This document shows, piece by piece, positions 16,205 to 25,215 of a DNA stretch of 64,000 nt (its first letter is position 1; every line of letters begins with the position of its first letter). The DNA is taken from contig NZ_BBWV01000001.1 in NCBI RefSeq assembly GCF_000974785.1, positions 1,984,001 to 2,048,000 of the forward strand. The letters are read 5' to 3'. The DNA is from Flavihumibacter petaseus NBRC 106054 (lineage in GTDB: Bacteria > Bacteroidota > Bacteroidia > Chitinophagales > Chitinophagaceae). The notes beneath the pieces are model-generated. The model was not told where the DNA came from. It saw nothing but the letters and a program-made list of their open reading frames with translations, and ran no database searches. The position numbers and the translations under genes were made by a program.

Positions 16205-18613
16205 ATGATAAGACAGCTATTGTGTGGAATTGTTTTAATCTTTTTTGCTTCAGTAGTGCTGGCCCAGGCAACCTCAGTAACTGTTTCAGGAAGCGTACGA
16301 AGCAACCGGGAAAAGACCGCGGTTTCCTATGTCAATATTACGGTAACGACTACGAAGGATTCAGCCATTCTTGCCGGCACCATAACAGATGCATCAGGAA
16401 AATTTTCCCTCACCGGTATTAAACCCGGAAATTATCTTTTAGATATTTCCTCTGTTGGATTTACCCGCAAATCGGTTTCCCTGTATGTGGGAAGCGTTTC
16501 AGCATTTCTGGCAATTCCTGTGATTGAACTGGATGAGGAGGCTGTGTCCCTGGACAATGTAACGGTTACGGCAGGCGGAAGTGGCCAGGGGAATGTCCGG
16601 GAGAAAAAAGTATACCTGGTTTCCGGAAATATCAGTCAGTCAGGCGGTTCGGTTCTTCAGAACCTGCAGGCAGCTGCGGGCGTCACCGTTCAGGATGGAA
16701 AAGTTTTGTTGAGGGGCAGCGACAAGGTAACCGTTTTGATTGACGGGAAGCTTTCCGCATTAACCGGATATGGCAGCCAGTCCGGACTTGATAACATTCC
16801 GTCATCGGCTGTAGACAGAATTGAGATTATTAACAATCCGCCATCCCGCTATGAATCCAACGGTAGTGCAGGGATAATCAATATTATCCTGAAAAAGGAA
16901 AAACAGGATGGATTTAACGGCAGAGCCGGCATCGCGTTGGGTGCAGGTTCGCTCTGGGTGAGAAAAGAAAATCTTCCCGGTATGACGCCGCAGTATACGG
17001 TCACGCCAAAGATCAACCCGTCTGTTTCTGCAAATTACCGGAAGGGAGATGTCAATCTTTTTCTACAGGCAGATAATCTCTATACCCACACTTTAAATAA
17101 GAATGAGTTTGTAGAACGAACTTACGATGACGGTACAGTGATAAAATCGCAGTTGAAAAGAAACCGGAATACCAACTTTTTTACCAGCAAGGTGGGTGTA
17201 GATTGGGATCTCAATAAGCAGGACCGGCTGACAATTTCAGGAATGTATGGGAGCGAAAAGATTGTAGACAATGGCGAACAGCCGTTTTATGGAACCGAGT
17301 CGTCGAAGCCCCAGCGTATGTGGACTTTCCGCGAGGATGAAATAAAAACAACGGCAATCGGATCGGTTGATTTTCTGCACCGGTTCAGCCGGGCCGGGCA
17401 GGTGCTGAGGGCAGGAGCTAATTTTAACTTTCACCAGGAAGATGAACAATACCACTATATCAACACCCTTCCTTCATCTTCAGGTAATGATGCCTTTAAA
17501 TTGCTGTCGACAGAAAAGATCATTGATGTGAACCTTGATTATGTACAGCCGCTACGGTATGGAAGATTTGAAGCCGGAGTTAAGATGCGGTACAGGGTAA
17601 TACCAACCGATATGGATTTCAGGCCGGGCGTCAATTCTGTTCTGGACAGCAGTGCCGGCGGATGGGCCAGGTACAGGGAAGTGATACCTGCCGGCTATGG
17701 AAACTATTACTATGAAAATCAACGGTGGGAGCTGGAAATGGGGTTACGCCTGGAATATGCACAGGTTTCCTATGATGTGGATCCCAACCATAATACTTAT
17801 AAAAGTAACGGATACCACTACCTGCAACCATTTCCGAATTTCAGGTTCGGGTACAAATTGGATGACGATCACCGGATAACATTGTCCTACACGCGGAGGA
17901 TCGATCGGCCCAATGAAGTGGATATCCGGATTTTTCCCAAGTATGATGATGCGGAAATCATCAAGGTGGGCAATCCTGCCTTGCGGCCGCAGTATACCAA
18001 TAACATTGAAGCGGAATATCGCAACAACCGCAACCGCGGTGGATTCCAGGTGGCCCTGTACCATCGGTTTGCATCGGGAACCATTACCAGGATAGCCAGT
18101 ATCGTACCGGGAAGTACGCTGGTTTATGCCGTATCCCAGAATGCCGGTACCAGTTTCAGTACCGGCCTGGAGGCGGTTTTTTCGCAGAAAGTATCAAAAG
18201 TTTATAAGTTCGAGGTTAACGGCAATATTTACCGGAACCAGATCAATGCCTTTGAAGTGCAAAACCTTTATCCGCAGCCTTCTGTATTTCAGTCAGCAGA
18301 GCAGCAACAATGGTCAGGTAACATCAAGCTGAATAACCAGTTCAGTTTCACAGGCGGATGGCAGGCACAGACCCTTTTAGCTTTTATGGCACCCGATATT
18401 ATTCCCCAGGGTAAGATCCTGGCGAGGTATTCCCTGGATGCAGGGGTAAAGAAAACCATTCAGAAAGGCAAGGGTGAGGTATTTGTGAACGTAACAGATC
18501 TGTTCAACACAATGGTCATCAGGAAGGAAATCCGGGGTACCGGATTTCGCTATACCAGTGATGACTATTACGAAACCCAGGTTGTCAGGGCCGGATATAC
18601 TTTCAAGTTCTAG
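16205..18613 (+). CDS. TonB-dependent receptor-like outer membrane protein (CarboxypepD_reg + OMP_b-brl_3)
   Basis: An 802-residue exported outer-membrane protein: signal peptide to about residue 22, a carboxypeptidase-like beta-sandwich (residues 25-105, with ISSVGF), a plug domain (about 118-230, including LLRGSDKVTVLIDGK and RIEIINNPPSRYESNGSAGIINIILKK) and a large barrel ending in TQVVRAGYTFKF. This is the outer-membrane-barrel-3 type rather than SusC type and has no SusD partner. A degenerate version of the response-regulator repeats (TTCAGGAAA at 16150, TTCTAAATC at 16161, 11-base period) lies upstream, so it could join that regulon. The ligand is unknown. Confidence 0.88.
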   Translation: MIRQLLCGIVLIFFASVVLAQATSVTVSGSVRSNREKTAVSYVNITVTTTKDSAILAGTITDASGKFSLTGIKPGNYLLDISSVGFTRKSVSLYVGSVSAFLAIPVIELDEEAVSLDNVTVTAGGSGQGNVREKKVYLVSGNISQSGGSVLQNLQAAAGVTVQDGKVLLRGSDKVTVLIDGKLSALTGYGSQSGLDNIPSSAVDRIEIINNPPSRYESNGSAGIINIILKKEKQDGFNGRAGIALGAGSLWVRKENLPGMTPQYTVTPKINPSVSANYRKGDVNLFLQADNLYTHTLNKNEFVERTYDDGTVIKSQLKRNRNTNFFTSKVGVDWDLNKQDRLTISGMYGSEKIVDNGEQPFYGTESSKPQRMWTFREDEIKTTAIGSVDFLHRFSRAGQVLRAGANFNFHQEDEQYHYINTLPSSSGNDAFKLLSTEKIIDVNLDYVQPLRYGRFEAGVKMRYRVIPTDMDFRPGVNSVLDSSAGGWARYREVIPAGYGNYYYENQRWELEMGLRLEYAQVSYDVDPNHNTYKSNGYHYLQPFPNFRFGYKLDDDHRITLSYTRRIDRPNEVDIRIFPKYDDAEIIKVGNPALRPQYTNNIEAEYRNNRNRGGFQVALYHRFASGTITRIASIVPGSTLVYAVSQNAGTSFSTGLEAVFSQKVSKVYKFEVNGNIYRNQINAFEVQNLYPQPSVFQSAEQQQWSGNIKLNNQFSFTGGWQAQTLLAFMAPDIIPQGKILARYSLDAGVKKTIQKGKGEVFVNVTDLFNTMVIRKEIRGTGFRYTSDDYYETQVVRAGYTFKF

Positions 18614-18632
18614 GCGGATGCTACGTTTGATC

Positions 18633-19058
18633 CTAACGCTTGTTAAAGGTCAAGGTAGAGCGGTCGCCGGTAACGTAGGTGTCATGAAATTCAAGCACCA
18701 GTTGTTTGCAGTCAAACTTTTTCACAGGAACGGTTTCGTCATCGAGGATGAGGTTGTTTCCTGAAAGCGACCAGGAACCGTCCACTGATTCCGGTCCGTC
18801 GCATAGTACGCCGGCATCTTCGAAGAGGTATTGACCGTTGCTGTTAAAGGTGAAGGTGTCATCCCGTTCACAGGGTTCTGTATCGGGCATCTGGTCTACT
18901 TCGGGAGAGGAACTGGATTCTTTGTAGAGATAACTCGAAATGGTGTAGGTGCCGGATACGGAGCTGACATTGAGGGTGCATTCAGGTTTGTCGTCGTCAT
19001 CTTTTTTGCAGGAAGCGAGGCTGGAAAAGAGAAAAACAGCCATTAGTAACTGTTTCAT
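18633..19058 (-). CDS. Small lipocalin-like lipoprotein
   Basis: The 141-residue product starts with a lipoprotein signal (MKQLLMAVFLFSSLASC; lipidated Cys17) followed by an acidic DDDD linker. The body (GTYTISSYLY, DTFTFNSNGQYLFEDAG, GSWSLSGNNLILDD, LTFNKR) is a strand-by-strand match for Bacteroidota lipocalin-like domains, which fold as small beta-barrels of unknown ligand. I chose the start at 19058 because a longer reading frame would begin inside the promoter. A truncated paralog with the same upstream region lies at 24890-25159. Confidence 0.8.
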   Translation of the reverse strand: MKQLLMAVFLFSSLASCKKDDDDKPECTLNVSSVSGTYTISSYLYKESSSSPEVDQMPDTEPCERDDTFTFNSNGQYLFEDAGVLCDGPESVDGSWSLSGNNLILDDETVPVKKFDCKQLVLEFHDTYVTGDRSTLTFNKR

Positions 19059-19114
19059 ATTTGGAGGTTTAGGTAGCTGGGGAAATTCACCTTCCTCTTT
19101 CACAGATCTGATAT

Positions 19115-19145
19115 CAAAATAACAACAAGTTTCAGGCATTGTCAA
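19115..19145 (-). promoter_or_regulatory. Bacteroidota-type promoter of the lipocalin-like gene
   Basis: On the minus strand TTG (19145-19143) is followed after exactly 20 bases by TTATTTTG (19122-19115), close to the -33 TTTG / -7 TAnnTTTG consensus. The same elements with the same spacing occur upstream of the paralog at 25216-25246, and the spacer is largely conserved there (starting ACAATGCCTGAAACTT), so the match is unlikely to be chance. Confidence 0.65.
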
Positions 19146-19218
19146 TGGGGGATTTTCCCATTCCCCACGTTATTTTACCCGGCTTCCTTAAATTAGGTGT
19201 TGTTATAACGTTTTAACT

Positions 19219-20391
19219 ATGCGTCTTCAAATTGCTTGTGCTTCAACCCTCTTCGCAGGGGTAGTAATAATTTGCTTTTTACCTGGCATGGCGTTCAGCC
19301 AGGTTGGCGACAAAAAGCAGGAACGTCAGCGGCCGCGGCAGTTTGGTATCGTGATTGGCGTATTGCCAACCGGTAGACTGAACAGCATAACCGATGTGTT
19401 CGGGGTTAAAGTCGGCCAGGTAACGCTGATCAAAGGTGATTCTGTAAGAACAGGTGTAACAGCGATCCTTCCGCATGGTGGCAATATATTCCAGGAAAAA
19501 GTTCCCGGTGCAGTTTTCGTGGGTAACGGATTTGGCAAACTCGCCGGAAGCACCCAGGTGGAAGAACTGGGAAATATTGAATCGCCGATCGTGCTCACCA
19601 ATACGCTGAATGTTCCTTCAGCGGCTACCGGTATCATTCAGTATACATTACAGCAGGCAGGCAACGATAAAGTAGCTTCCGTAAATGCCCTTGTGGGTGA
19701 AACGAATGATGGATGGCTGAATAATATACGGGCGCAATACGTACAAATCGCTGATGTGATGCAGGCTATCCGGACAGCTGGTACGGAACAGGTACTGGAA
19801 GGAAATGTCGGTGCCGGAACAGGCACGGTATGCTTCGGATTTAAAGGCGGTATCGGAACGGCATCCCGCAAACTGCCTGCTTCATTGGGGGGATATACGG
19901 TGGGCGTACTGGTTCAGACAAATTTTGGGGGCGTCCTGCAGGTTGACGGGGTGCCGGTGGGGGAAGAACTCCGGAAATTTTCTTTCAGCCAGGAAATCCT
20001 GCAGGATGTAGATGGTTCCTGTATGATGGTCGTTGCCACGGATGCCCCGATTGATGCCAGGAATCTGAAACGCCTGGCAAAAAGGGCCTTCCTGGGGCTT
20101 GGCCGCACAGGCGGTATCGCTTCCAATGGAAGCGGCGATTACGTGATCGCTTTTTCCACGGCACCTGGACTGCGCATACCACATGAGAGCAAAAGCAGTC
20201 TGCAAAACCAGCAGACTCTTACCAATGACGCCATGTCTCCCCTGTTTATGGCAGCGATCGAAGCAACAGAAGAAGCGATCATCAATTCCCTGTTCATGGC
20301 TACCGACATGCAGGGGTTTGGCGGGCATACTGTGCAGGCGCTTCCGCTGGAGGAAACCCTGAAGATCATCCGCAAATACAACCGGCGCTGA
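19219..20391 (+). CDS. P1/S58-family peptidase (DmpA-like aminopeptidase)
   Basis: This 390-residue protein belongs to the DmpA/BapA family of N-terminal nucleophile aminopeptidases, which cut D-amino-acid amides or beta-peptides. It has a signal peptide (cleavage near AFSQ, residue 27). Family blocks include NSITDVFGVKVGQVTL, ETNDGWLNNI, FKGGIGTASR and DGSCMMVVATDAP. In the last one, Gly266-Ser267 is the expected autoproteolysis site; Ser267 becomes the nucleophile of the new chain. Length is normal. It stands alone, convergent with the methyltransferase gene. Confidence 0.9.
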   Translation: MRLQIACASTLFAGVVIICFLPGMAFSQVGDKKQERQRPRQFGIVIGVLPTGRLNSITDVFGVKVGQVTLIKGDSVRTGVTAILPHGGNIFQEKVPGAVFVGNGFGKLAGSTQVEELGNIESPIVLTNTLNVPSAATGIIQYTLQQAGNDKVASVNALVGETNDGWLNNIRAQYVQIADVMQAIRTAGTEQVLEGNVGAGTGTVCFGFKGGIGTASRKLPASLGGYTVGVLVQTNFGGVLQVDGVPVGEELRKFSFSQEILQDVDGSCMMVVATDAPIDARNLKRLAKRAFLGLGRTGGIASNGSGDYVIAFSTAPGLRIPHESKSSLQNQQTLTNDAMSPLFMAAIEATEEAIINSLFMATDMQGFGGHTVQALPLEETLKIIRKYNRR

Positions 20392-20394
20392 AAG

Positions 20395-20425
20395 CCGCAA
20401 AAAAGCCCTCCCGGTCGGGGAGGGC
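20395..20425 (-). terminator. Rho-independent terminator of the methyltransferase gene
   Basis: On the minus strand GCCCTCCC (20425-20418) pairs with GGGAGGGC (20412-20405) over a 5-base loop and is followed by TTTTTTTGC. The T-tract is present only in the minus direction, so it serves the methyltransferase gene ending at 20460; it may also stop read-through from the peptidase gene. Confidence 0.8.
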
Positions 20426-20459
20426 GAGGATAAGGCTGAACAGGTTGAAATAGGAGTAT

Positions 20460-21242
20460 CTATTTTTCTGCGACGAACAGCAGGAAGCTGTTTTGCAGGT
20501 GATGCATTCCGTCTGCCACGGCATAAGGCTCCATTGCTTTTGCAATCGTCGTTACTACTGTTTCCCTGCTGACCTGGTTCAGTGCCAGCGCTGCAGGGCC
20601 GGTACCCATAAAGCTTTGAACAGCATCTTCCAGGGAATAATACAGGAAGGGACAGGCGACTTTCGTGCGGCTCACCAGGCGAATGCCAATCTCTTCGAAA
20701 ACAGCTTCTACCTTACCGTCTTCTGACAAAGCAAACGGTCCCGGAGTTCCCGGAGGCGGTGGCGGCAGTAAGGTCCCGATGGCTTTCAGGATATTAGTGG
20801 CTTCACTGGCCTCGGGTTTATCCCACAGACCAATTACCAGTTTGCCGCCGGGACGCAATACACGGACAGCTTCACGGAGTGCATTGGCAAAGTCGCCGGC
20901 ATACTGGAAAGAATTAAAACCGGTTACCACATCAAAATAATTGGCTGCGAAAGGCATTGATTCAAGATCTTCTTCAAGGATATTGATCCCCGGATTTCTT
21001 TCGCGGGCCAGTTTCAGTAAGCCAGGTGCTGCATCGATTCCAATCACACTGGCGCCCGCTTTAAAAGCAAGATGAAGAAACAGCCCGGAACCGCAACCCG
21101 CGTCAAGCAGTGCTGTTTCATTTGTTAACGGAATCTGCCTGAAGGCAGTTTTGTACAAAGGCAGAAAATGCGGTTCAAAATGTTTGGACCAGTAGGTGGG
21201 CGCTACGCTCCACAGTTTGCCCTGGATTTCTTTGGTAGGCAT
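20460..21242 (-). CDS. Class I SAM-dependent methyltransferase
   Basis: A 260-residue cytoplasmic methyltransferase of the UbiE/Methyltransf_11 type. Motif I is LLDAGCGSGLFLHLAF (about residues 44-59), motif II region is GIDAAPGLLKLAR, and motif IV/post-motif is YFDVVTGFNSFQYAGDF with VLRPGGKLVIGLW. The acceptor substrate cannot be inferred. It lies next to an AraC regulator read in the same direction (116 bases apart), which may or may not control it. Confidence 0.88.
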   Translation of the reverse strand: MPTKEIQGKLWSVAPTYWSKHFEPHFLPLYKTAFRQIPLTNETALLDAGCGSGLFLHLAFKAGASVIGIDAAPGLLKLARERNPGINILEEDLESMPFAANYFDVVTGFNSFQYAGDFANALREAVRVLRPGGKLVIGLWDKPEASEATNILKAIGTLLPPPPPGTPGPFALSEDGKVEAVFEEIGIRLVSRTKVACPFLYYSLEDAVQSFMGTGPAALALNQVSRETVVTTIAKAMEPYAVADGMHHLQNSFLLFVAEK

Positions 21243-21358
21243 GTGAACAAGGTTAAATGGTTAAGAAAAATTTGAGTTGTAAAACTATTCTTAGCCATCG
21301 CACTGCACATTTCTCAGCAGTTCATTGATTTTTCTGTACAGTCCAGATTTGATTGACT

Positions 21359-22237
21359 TCAGTCCTGCCGGATAGCCTTGGCCCCGGATGGCGCGACACC
21401 GAAGCGTTGTTTAAATGCCCTGCTGAAATGAGAATTGTTTTCAAACCCACTTTCGAAAGCTGCCTCACTGATTGATTTTCCGTGGTTGTTTAACAGGTTT
21501 TTGGCATGCAGCAGTCGTTTTTCCATCAACCATTTTCCCGGGGCCTGCCCGAAAGCCTGTTGAAAGTCGCGTTTAAACGCGGAGAGGCTGCGGTTGCAAA
21601 GGCGTGCATAGGCTTCCAGTTTGAGGTTGAAGCAGTAGTTGTCTTCCATCACCCTTTGCAGGGATAAAGAGCGGGGCTCATGTAACAGGGAGCAGAAATA
21701 GGATAAGAGTTGTGCATTTCGCGGGTTGTCTGCAATTGTCAGGATGAGTTCGCGGAATTTCAGTTCCAGCAGGGAAGGGTCTGGGTCGTTGGTTTCAGCA
21801 AAATAGGAGGACATCGAATGAAAAAAGGCTGCCAGCGTTTCGCTGTTGTTCAGAAACATCAGTGGATCATAATGCTTAGGATAATCAGCCAGTGGCCTGG
21901 ACCTGGCTTTAAGGGTATCGCAGATGAATTCGTCTGGAATAAAAAATAACACTACGCAAAATCCTACATCAAACATCTGCTCCAGGATGAATGCGCCTTT
22001 CCGAACAAAAACACAGGTGTTTTTCTGCAGGTCATGACTGCCCTGGGCAGTGTGCCAGATCTTACGGCCGTCTATCACATAAAAGAGGCAATTGTATTGC
22101 GTCCAGAGATCAGCGAACTGTGTCTTCATCAACCGCGCGTCGAGTGGGCAATTGAATGCGGTGATCAGGCTGTTGTTACACGTGAACTGCCTGTAGAAAT
22201 TGGGGTTTTGCAATACACGTTCGAAAAAGTTTACCAT
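21359..22237 (-). CDS. AraC-family transcriptional regulator
   Basis: The 292-residue regulator has an N-terminal beta-rich sensing domain (YVIDGRKIWHTAQGS, CVFVRKGAFILEQ, FFIPDEFICD) and a C-terminal double helix-turn-helix (about 190-288: LEAYARLCNRSLSAFKRDF and ISEAAFESGFENNSHFSRAFKQRFG). I place the start at 22237 (MVNFFERV); a longer frame to 22345 would overlap the start of the divergent decarboxylase gene. The 101-base gap between the two starts probably holds shared control sites, so the decarboxylase is the most likely target. Confidence 0.88.
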   Translation of the reverse strand: MVNFFERVLQNPNFYRQFTCNNSLITAFNCPLDARLMKTQFADLWTQYNCLFYVIDGRKIWHTAQGSHDLQKNTCVFVRKGAFILEQMFDVGFCVVLFFIPDEFICDTLKARSRPLADYPKHYDPLMFLNNSETLAAFFHSMSSYFAETNDPDPSLLELKFRELILTIADNPRNAQLLSYFCSLLHEPRSLSLQRVMEDNYCFNLKLEAYARLCNRSLSAFKRDFQQAFGQAPGKWLMEKRLLHAKNLLNNHGKSISEAAFESGFENNSHFSRAFKQRFGVAPSGAKAIRQD

Positions 22238-22338
22238 TAGTTTCTGTTGACAATTATGGGCTGCGGGGATACGGGGTTGGACTTTCCAGCAAAACGGAAC
22301 AATGCGGGTTCTGCTAATTTCGTGTTTTATTATTTTAT

Positions 22339-23817
22339 ATGACAACGAATAAGATAGACATGACCCCTGCTGAATTCCGGCAGGCCGGTTACGTCCTCGT
22401 GGATCGCATTGCTGATTTCCTCGGCCGGATACGGCAGATGCCCGTGACCCGGGGCGAGCAACCCAGTCAATTACGGGTATTGCTGGGTCAGGAGGGCCTT
22501 CCCATTGAAGGAAAGTCTCCTGGAGAATTGCTGGAACATGCAGCGGATCTTGTTCTGGAACATTCTTTATTGAACGGGCATCCGCAATTTTATGGATATA
22601 TCACTGCTTCCGCGGCTCCAATCGGGGCACTGGCGGATTTGCTGGCCGCAGCTGTTAATCCCAATGTAGGTGCGCAGGTGCTTAGCCCCGTTGCAACTGA
22701 GATCGAAAGGCAAACCATACTATGGCTGGCGCAATTCATTGGGTTACCAACCACCTGGGGTGGTCTTCTTGTAAGTGGAGGGAATATGGCCAATTTAACC
22801 GGATTTCTTACCGGCTGGCAGGTAAAGAACAATCAGGCGGGTGGAAATAAAAAGTGGAAAATATATTGTTCACATCGTACGCATATCTGGATTGAAAAAG
22901 CCGTACTGCTTTGCGGTACCGGGAAAGCTTCACTCCAAATGATTTCCACAGGCAATGATGGCAGGATAGATATCGGCGTTCTTGAATCAACTATCCGGGA
23001 GGATGTTGAAAACGGATTTGCCCCTTTGATGATTATCGGGTCGGCAGGTGATGTAAGCACCGGTGCGGTAGATGATCTGGCGGCACTGGGTACGGTTGCT
23101 GCAACGTACAGTGCATGGTATCATATTGACGGTGCTTATGGAATGCCCGCGGCTTGTCTTCCTGGACTGCAAAATATGTTCCGTGGCCGGGAATCCGCCG
23201 ATTCAATTGCGCTCGATCCGCACAAATGGCTGTACAGCGCTCTTGAAGCAGGTTGCACCCTGGTGAAGGATCCCCGCCACCTGGTTCAGACGTTCAGTTC
23301 GCATCCTTCCTATTTCAATTTTGAGGGAAATGGGGAAGAACAGCCGGTTAATTATTATGAATACGGATTACAGAATTCGCGGGGTTTCCGCGCGCTGAAG
23401 GTCTGGTTAGGGTTACAACAGGCTGGATTGAATGGTTATCGTACTATGATAGCCGAAAACATCAGGTTATCCCGTCTCATGTTTCAGCTGGCTGATAGTG
23501 AATCTGCGCTTGAGGCTGTTACACAAAACCTGAGCATCACTACCTTCAGGTTTATTCCCGCTGGTACAGAAGTGTCTGGTGCCGATCCACAAATACAGGA
23601 ACAGCTAAACCGGTTCAACGAAAAATTGCTGAATCAGTTGCAACAGGAAGGCAATATTTTTCTTTCGCATGGACTGATTGACGATAAGTACTGTCTTCGC
23701 GCCTGTGTCGTGAATTTCCGGACAACCGAGGAAGATATCCGGGCAATGATCGCGACCGTTGTAATGCAGGGAAACCTGCTCCTCAAAACTTTTCCATTAG
23801 AGGGCCTGGCGAAGTAA
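22339..23817 (+). CDS. PLP-dependent group II decarboxylase (aromatic/L-amino-acid type)
   Basis: This 492-residue enzyme is a fold-type I PLP decarboxylase. The N-terminal block FRQAGYVLVDRIADFLG, HPQFYGYITASAAPIGALADLLA, the PLP-contact HIDGAYG and the Schiff-base lysine in DPHKWLY (about residue 297) are diagnostic. Relatives decarboxylate aromatic amino acids, glutamate or diaminobutyrate, or act as aromatic aldehyde synthases; the substrate cannot be read from sequence. It is divergent from an AraC regulator. A second ATG at 22360 is also possible as start. Confidence 0.88.
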   Translation: MTTNKIDMTPAEFRQAGYVLVDRIADFLGRIRQMPVTRGEQPSQLRVLLGQEGLPIEGKSPGELLEHAADLVLEHSLLNGHPQFYGYITASAAPIGALADLLAAAVNPNVGAQVLSPVATEIERQTILWLAQFIGLPTTWGGLLVSGGNMANLTGFLTGWQVKNNQAGGNKKWKIYCSHRTHIWIEKAVLLCGTGKASLQMISTGNDGRIDIGVLESTIREDVENGFAPLMIIGSAGDVSTGAVDDLAALGTVAATYSAWYHIDGAYGMPAACLPGLQNMFRGRESADSIALDPHKWLYSALEAGCTLVKDPRHLVQTFSSHPSYFNFEGNGEEQPVNYYEYGLQNSRGFRALKVWLGLQQAGLNGYRTMIAENIRLSRLMFQLADSESALEAVTQNLSITTFRFIPAGTEVSGADPQIQEQLNRFNEKLLNQLQQEGNIFLSHGLIDDKYCLRACVVNFRTTEEDIRAMIATVVMQGNLLLKTFPLEGLAK

Positions 23818-24234
23818 TATTTCCACCTCCCGGTTAAACATGCTTTAACCCAGTTTCATCCTTGCTTCATCCCTGCAATGGCGGGTTGCTTGTTGTTGCA
23901 GGGGTAAATAAGCCGGGTATCATTGAAGAACAGAGGAAGCAAGGATGAAGCCATGAAGATATAAGGTTGGGCCTGAGCTAACCCTGAGCTAACCCTGAGC
24001 TAACCCTGAGCTAACCCTAAGGTGACCCTAAGCTGACCCTAAGGTGACCCTAAGGTGACCCTTAGCTGAACCCACAGAGCATTGATAATAAATCGGTTAT
24101 GTCTCTTGAATGAAGATCTGTAATATGTATAAAATTTCGATAACCAATATTTTAGCTGGTATCGGGTTCTGCAGACGTTGAAATTGTGGTGGAGGCCTGA
24201 TAGCTAACCAACCACACAGGCGGGAGCGCAGAAT
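23818..24234. other. 417-base noncoding stretch with nested inverted repeats
   Basis: No coding sequence is apparent. From left to right it holds a 7-bp inverted repeat GGTTAAA/TTTAACC (23832-23850), then a 14-bp perfect inverted repeat TTCATCCTTGCTTC (23855-23868) / GAAGCAAGGATGAA (23936-23949) that encloses an 8-bp one, CCCTGCAA (23871-23878) / TTGCAGGG (23896-23903). An 11-bp tandem array follows at 23972-24070. The remaining 160 bases show nothing clear. Confidence 0.7.
23972..24070 (+). repeat. 11-bp tandem repeat, nine copies
   Basis: Four identical units CCTGAGCTAAC are followed by CCTAAGGTGAC, CCTAAGCTGAC, CCTAAGGTGAC, CCTAAGGTGAC and CCTTAGCTGAA. The period is exactly 11 bases, about one helical turn, without interruption. 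All units share CCT-AG-T-A positions. It is not in a reading frame that could encode a protein repeat without stops, and there are no spacers, so it is not a CRISPR. Confidence 0.92.
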
Positions 24235-24885
24235 TCACTTCTTTTTTCGCCAGGCTTTTCCAAAAAAGAGATTGACCTGGAAGCCTGCTGAAGTCTGGAG
24301 GCTGTTGAACTGTGTGAACACGCCGGCACCCAGTCCCATAAAGGTGGCAAATGCCCATTTTGCATCTGCTTTCAGTACCCCGCCTACAGTCGTTTTGTTA
24401 TCGCGCAGAACACCATAGTTAGATGAACTTTCGAATAACCCGCCTGTTACTTGCTGTGGCGTGAAGGTCAATTCTTCGCCAAAGACCAGGGAAAGTCCGG
24501 CTTCAGTTGTAAACCAGAATTTCCGGCCCAGATCAAAAATTCTTCCCCCGGTAAAACTGATACAGTTCAGGTTAGCATATAACTTTCGTTCCTCGGTCAT
24601 AAAAGGCATCGTCTCTACATATGCGGGTTTGTAATCTGCCGGCAGGTTTTTCGGTTCGTATTTTATATTCTGATAGGTGAGTCCGGCTGTCCAGTTGCTT
24701 TTGAACACACCGGTCAAACCAAGCACGGTATTGTAACCGCCGGGTGTGGCCGGGCCCAACCCGAACTGACCGTAGAATTTCCTGAAAACTGTGTCCTGTT
24801 CCTGGGCGGATATCGTTGGCTGAAAATAGAACAGGAAGCACATGAAGATCACGGCCGCGCGAAGCAGCAGATGGAATGTTTTCAT
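24235..24885 (-). CDS. Predicted outer membrane beta-barrel protein
   Basis: The 216-residue product has a signal peptide (hydrophobic core AAVIFMCFLFYF, cleavage near ISAQEQ). The body alternates short strands and turns (FYGQFGLGPATPGGYNTVLGLTG, WTAGLTYQNIKY, FWFTTEAGLSLVFGEEL, FMGLGAGVFTQFNSL, GFQVNLFFGKAW), which fits a small outer-membrane barrel. The terminal WRKKK is less typical. It starts five bases after the stop codon of the truncated lipoprotein gene and is probably expressed from that gene's promoter. Confidence 0.65.
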   Translation of the reverse strand: MKTFHLLLRAAVIFMCFLFYFQPTISAQEQDTVFRKFYGQFGLGPATPGGYNTVLGLTGVFKSNWTAGLTYQNIKYEPKNLPADYKPAYVETMPFMTEERKLYANLNCISFTGGRIFDLGRKFWFTTEAGLSLVFGEELTFTPQQVTGGLFESSSNYGVLRDNKTTVGGVLKADAKWAFATFMGLGAGVFTQFNSLQTSAGFQVNLFFGKAWRKKK

Positions 24886-24889
24886 AAAA

Positions 24890-25159
24890 TCATTTTAATG
24901 CCTGGATGCCATCTTCTACCAACTGGAAAACGCCGTTGCTTTTGAAATGGTAACTGTTGTCTCTTTCACAAGGTTCAGCATCCGGAAGCTGATCGACTGG
25001 TGTCGAGGTGCTGGTTAGCTTGTAAGAGACACTGGTGACGGAGTAGACGCCGATTACAGCGGCTTCATTGAGCACGCATTCGGTTTTTTTGTCATCATCA
25101 TCCTTGTTGCAGGTAGTAAGGCTGGCAGAGAGTAAAACAGCCCTGAGCAACTGTTTCAT
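24890..25159 (-). CDS. Truncated lipocalin-like lipoprotein paralog
   Basis: An 89-residue lipoprotein (MKQLLRAVLLSASLTTC, DDDD linker) that aligns with the lipoprotein at 18633-19058 through its first half (EPCERDNSYHFKSNGVFQLVEDG) and then ends abruptly in IQALK. The strands corresponding to GSWSLSGNNLILDD and beyond are missing. Start chosen at 25159 for the same reason as in the paralog. It may be a decayed gene whose main remaining job is to carry the promoter for the barrel gene five bases downstream, or a short functional lipoprotein. Confidence 0.65.
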   Translation of the reverse strand: MKQLLRAVLLSASLTTCNKDDDDKKTECVLNEAAVIGVYSVTSVSYKLTSTSTPVDQLPDAEPCERDNSYHFKSNGVFQLVEDGIQALK

Positions 25160-25215
25160 ATGCGGAGGTTTAGGTATCGGGGAATACGCACCTTCCACTT
25201 TCACAGATCTGATAA

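Noticed and set aside
19059-19145. N-terminal extension of the lipocalin-like gene
   Set aside because: It would start inside the promoter, and the lipoprotein signal begins at 19058. The same holds for 25160-25246 in the paralog.
22238-22345. N-terminal extension of the AraC regulator
   Set aside because: It overlaps the decarboxylase start and adds a stretch without domain character; MVNFFERV at 22237 is a better start.
23972-24070. Repeat array as a CRISPR
   Set aside because: Units are 11 bases and contiguous with no spacers, and no cas gene is present.
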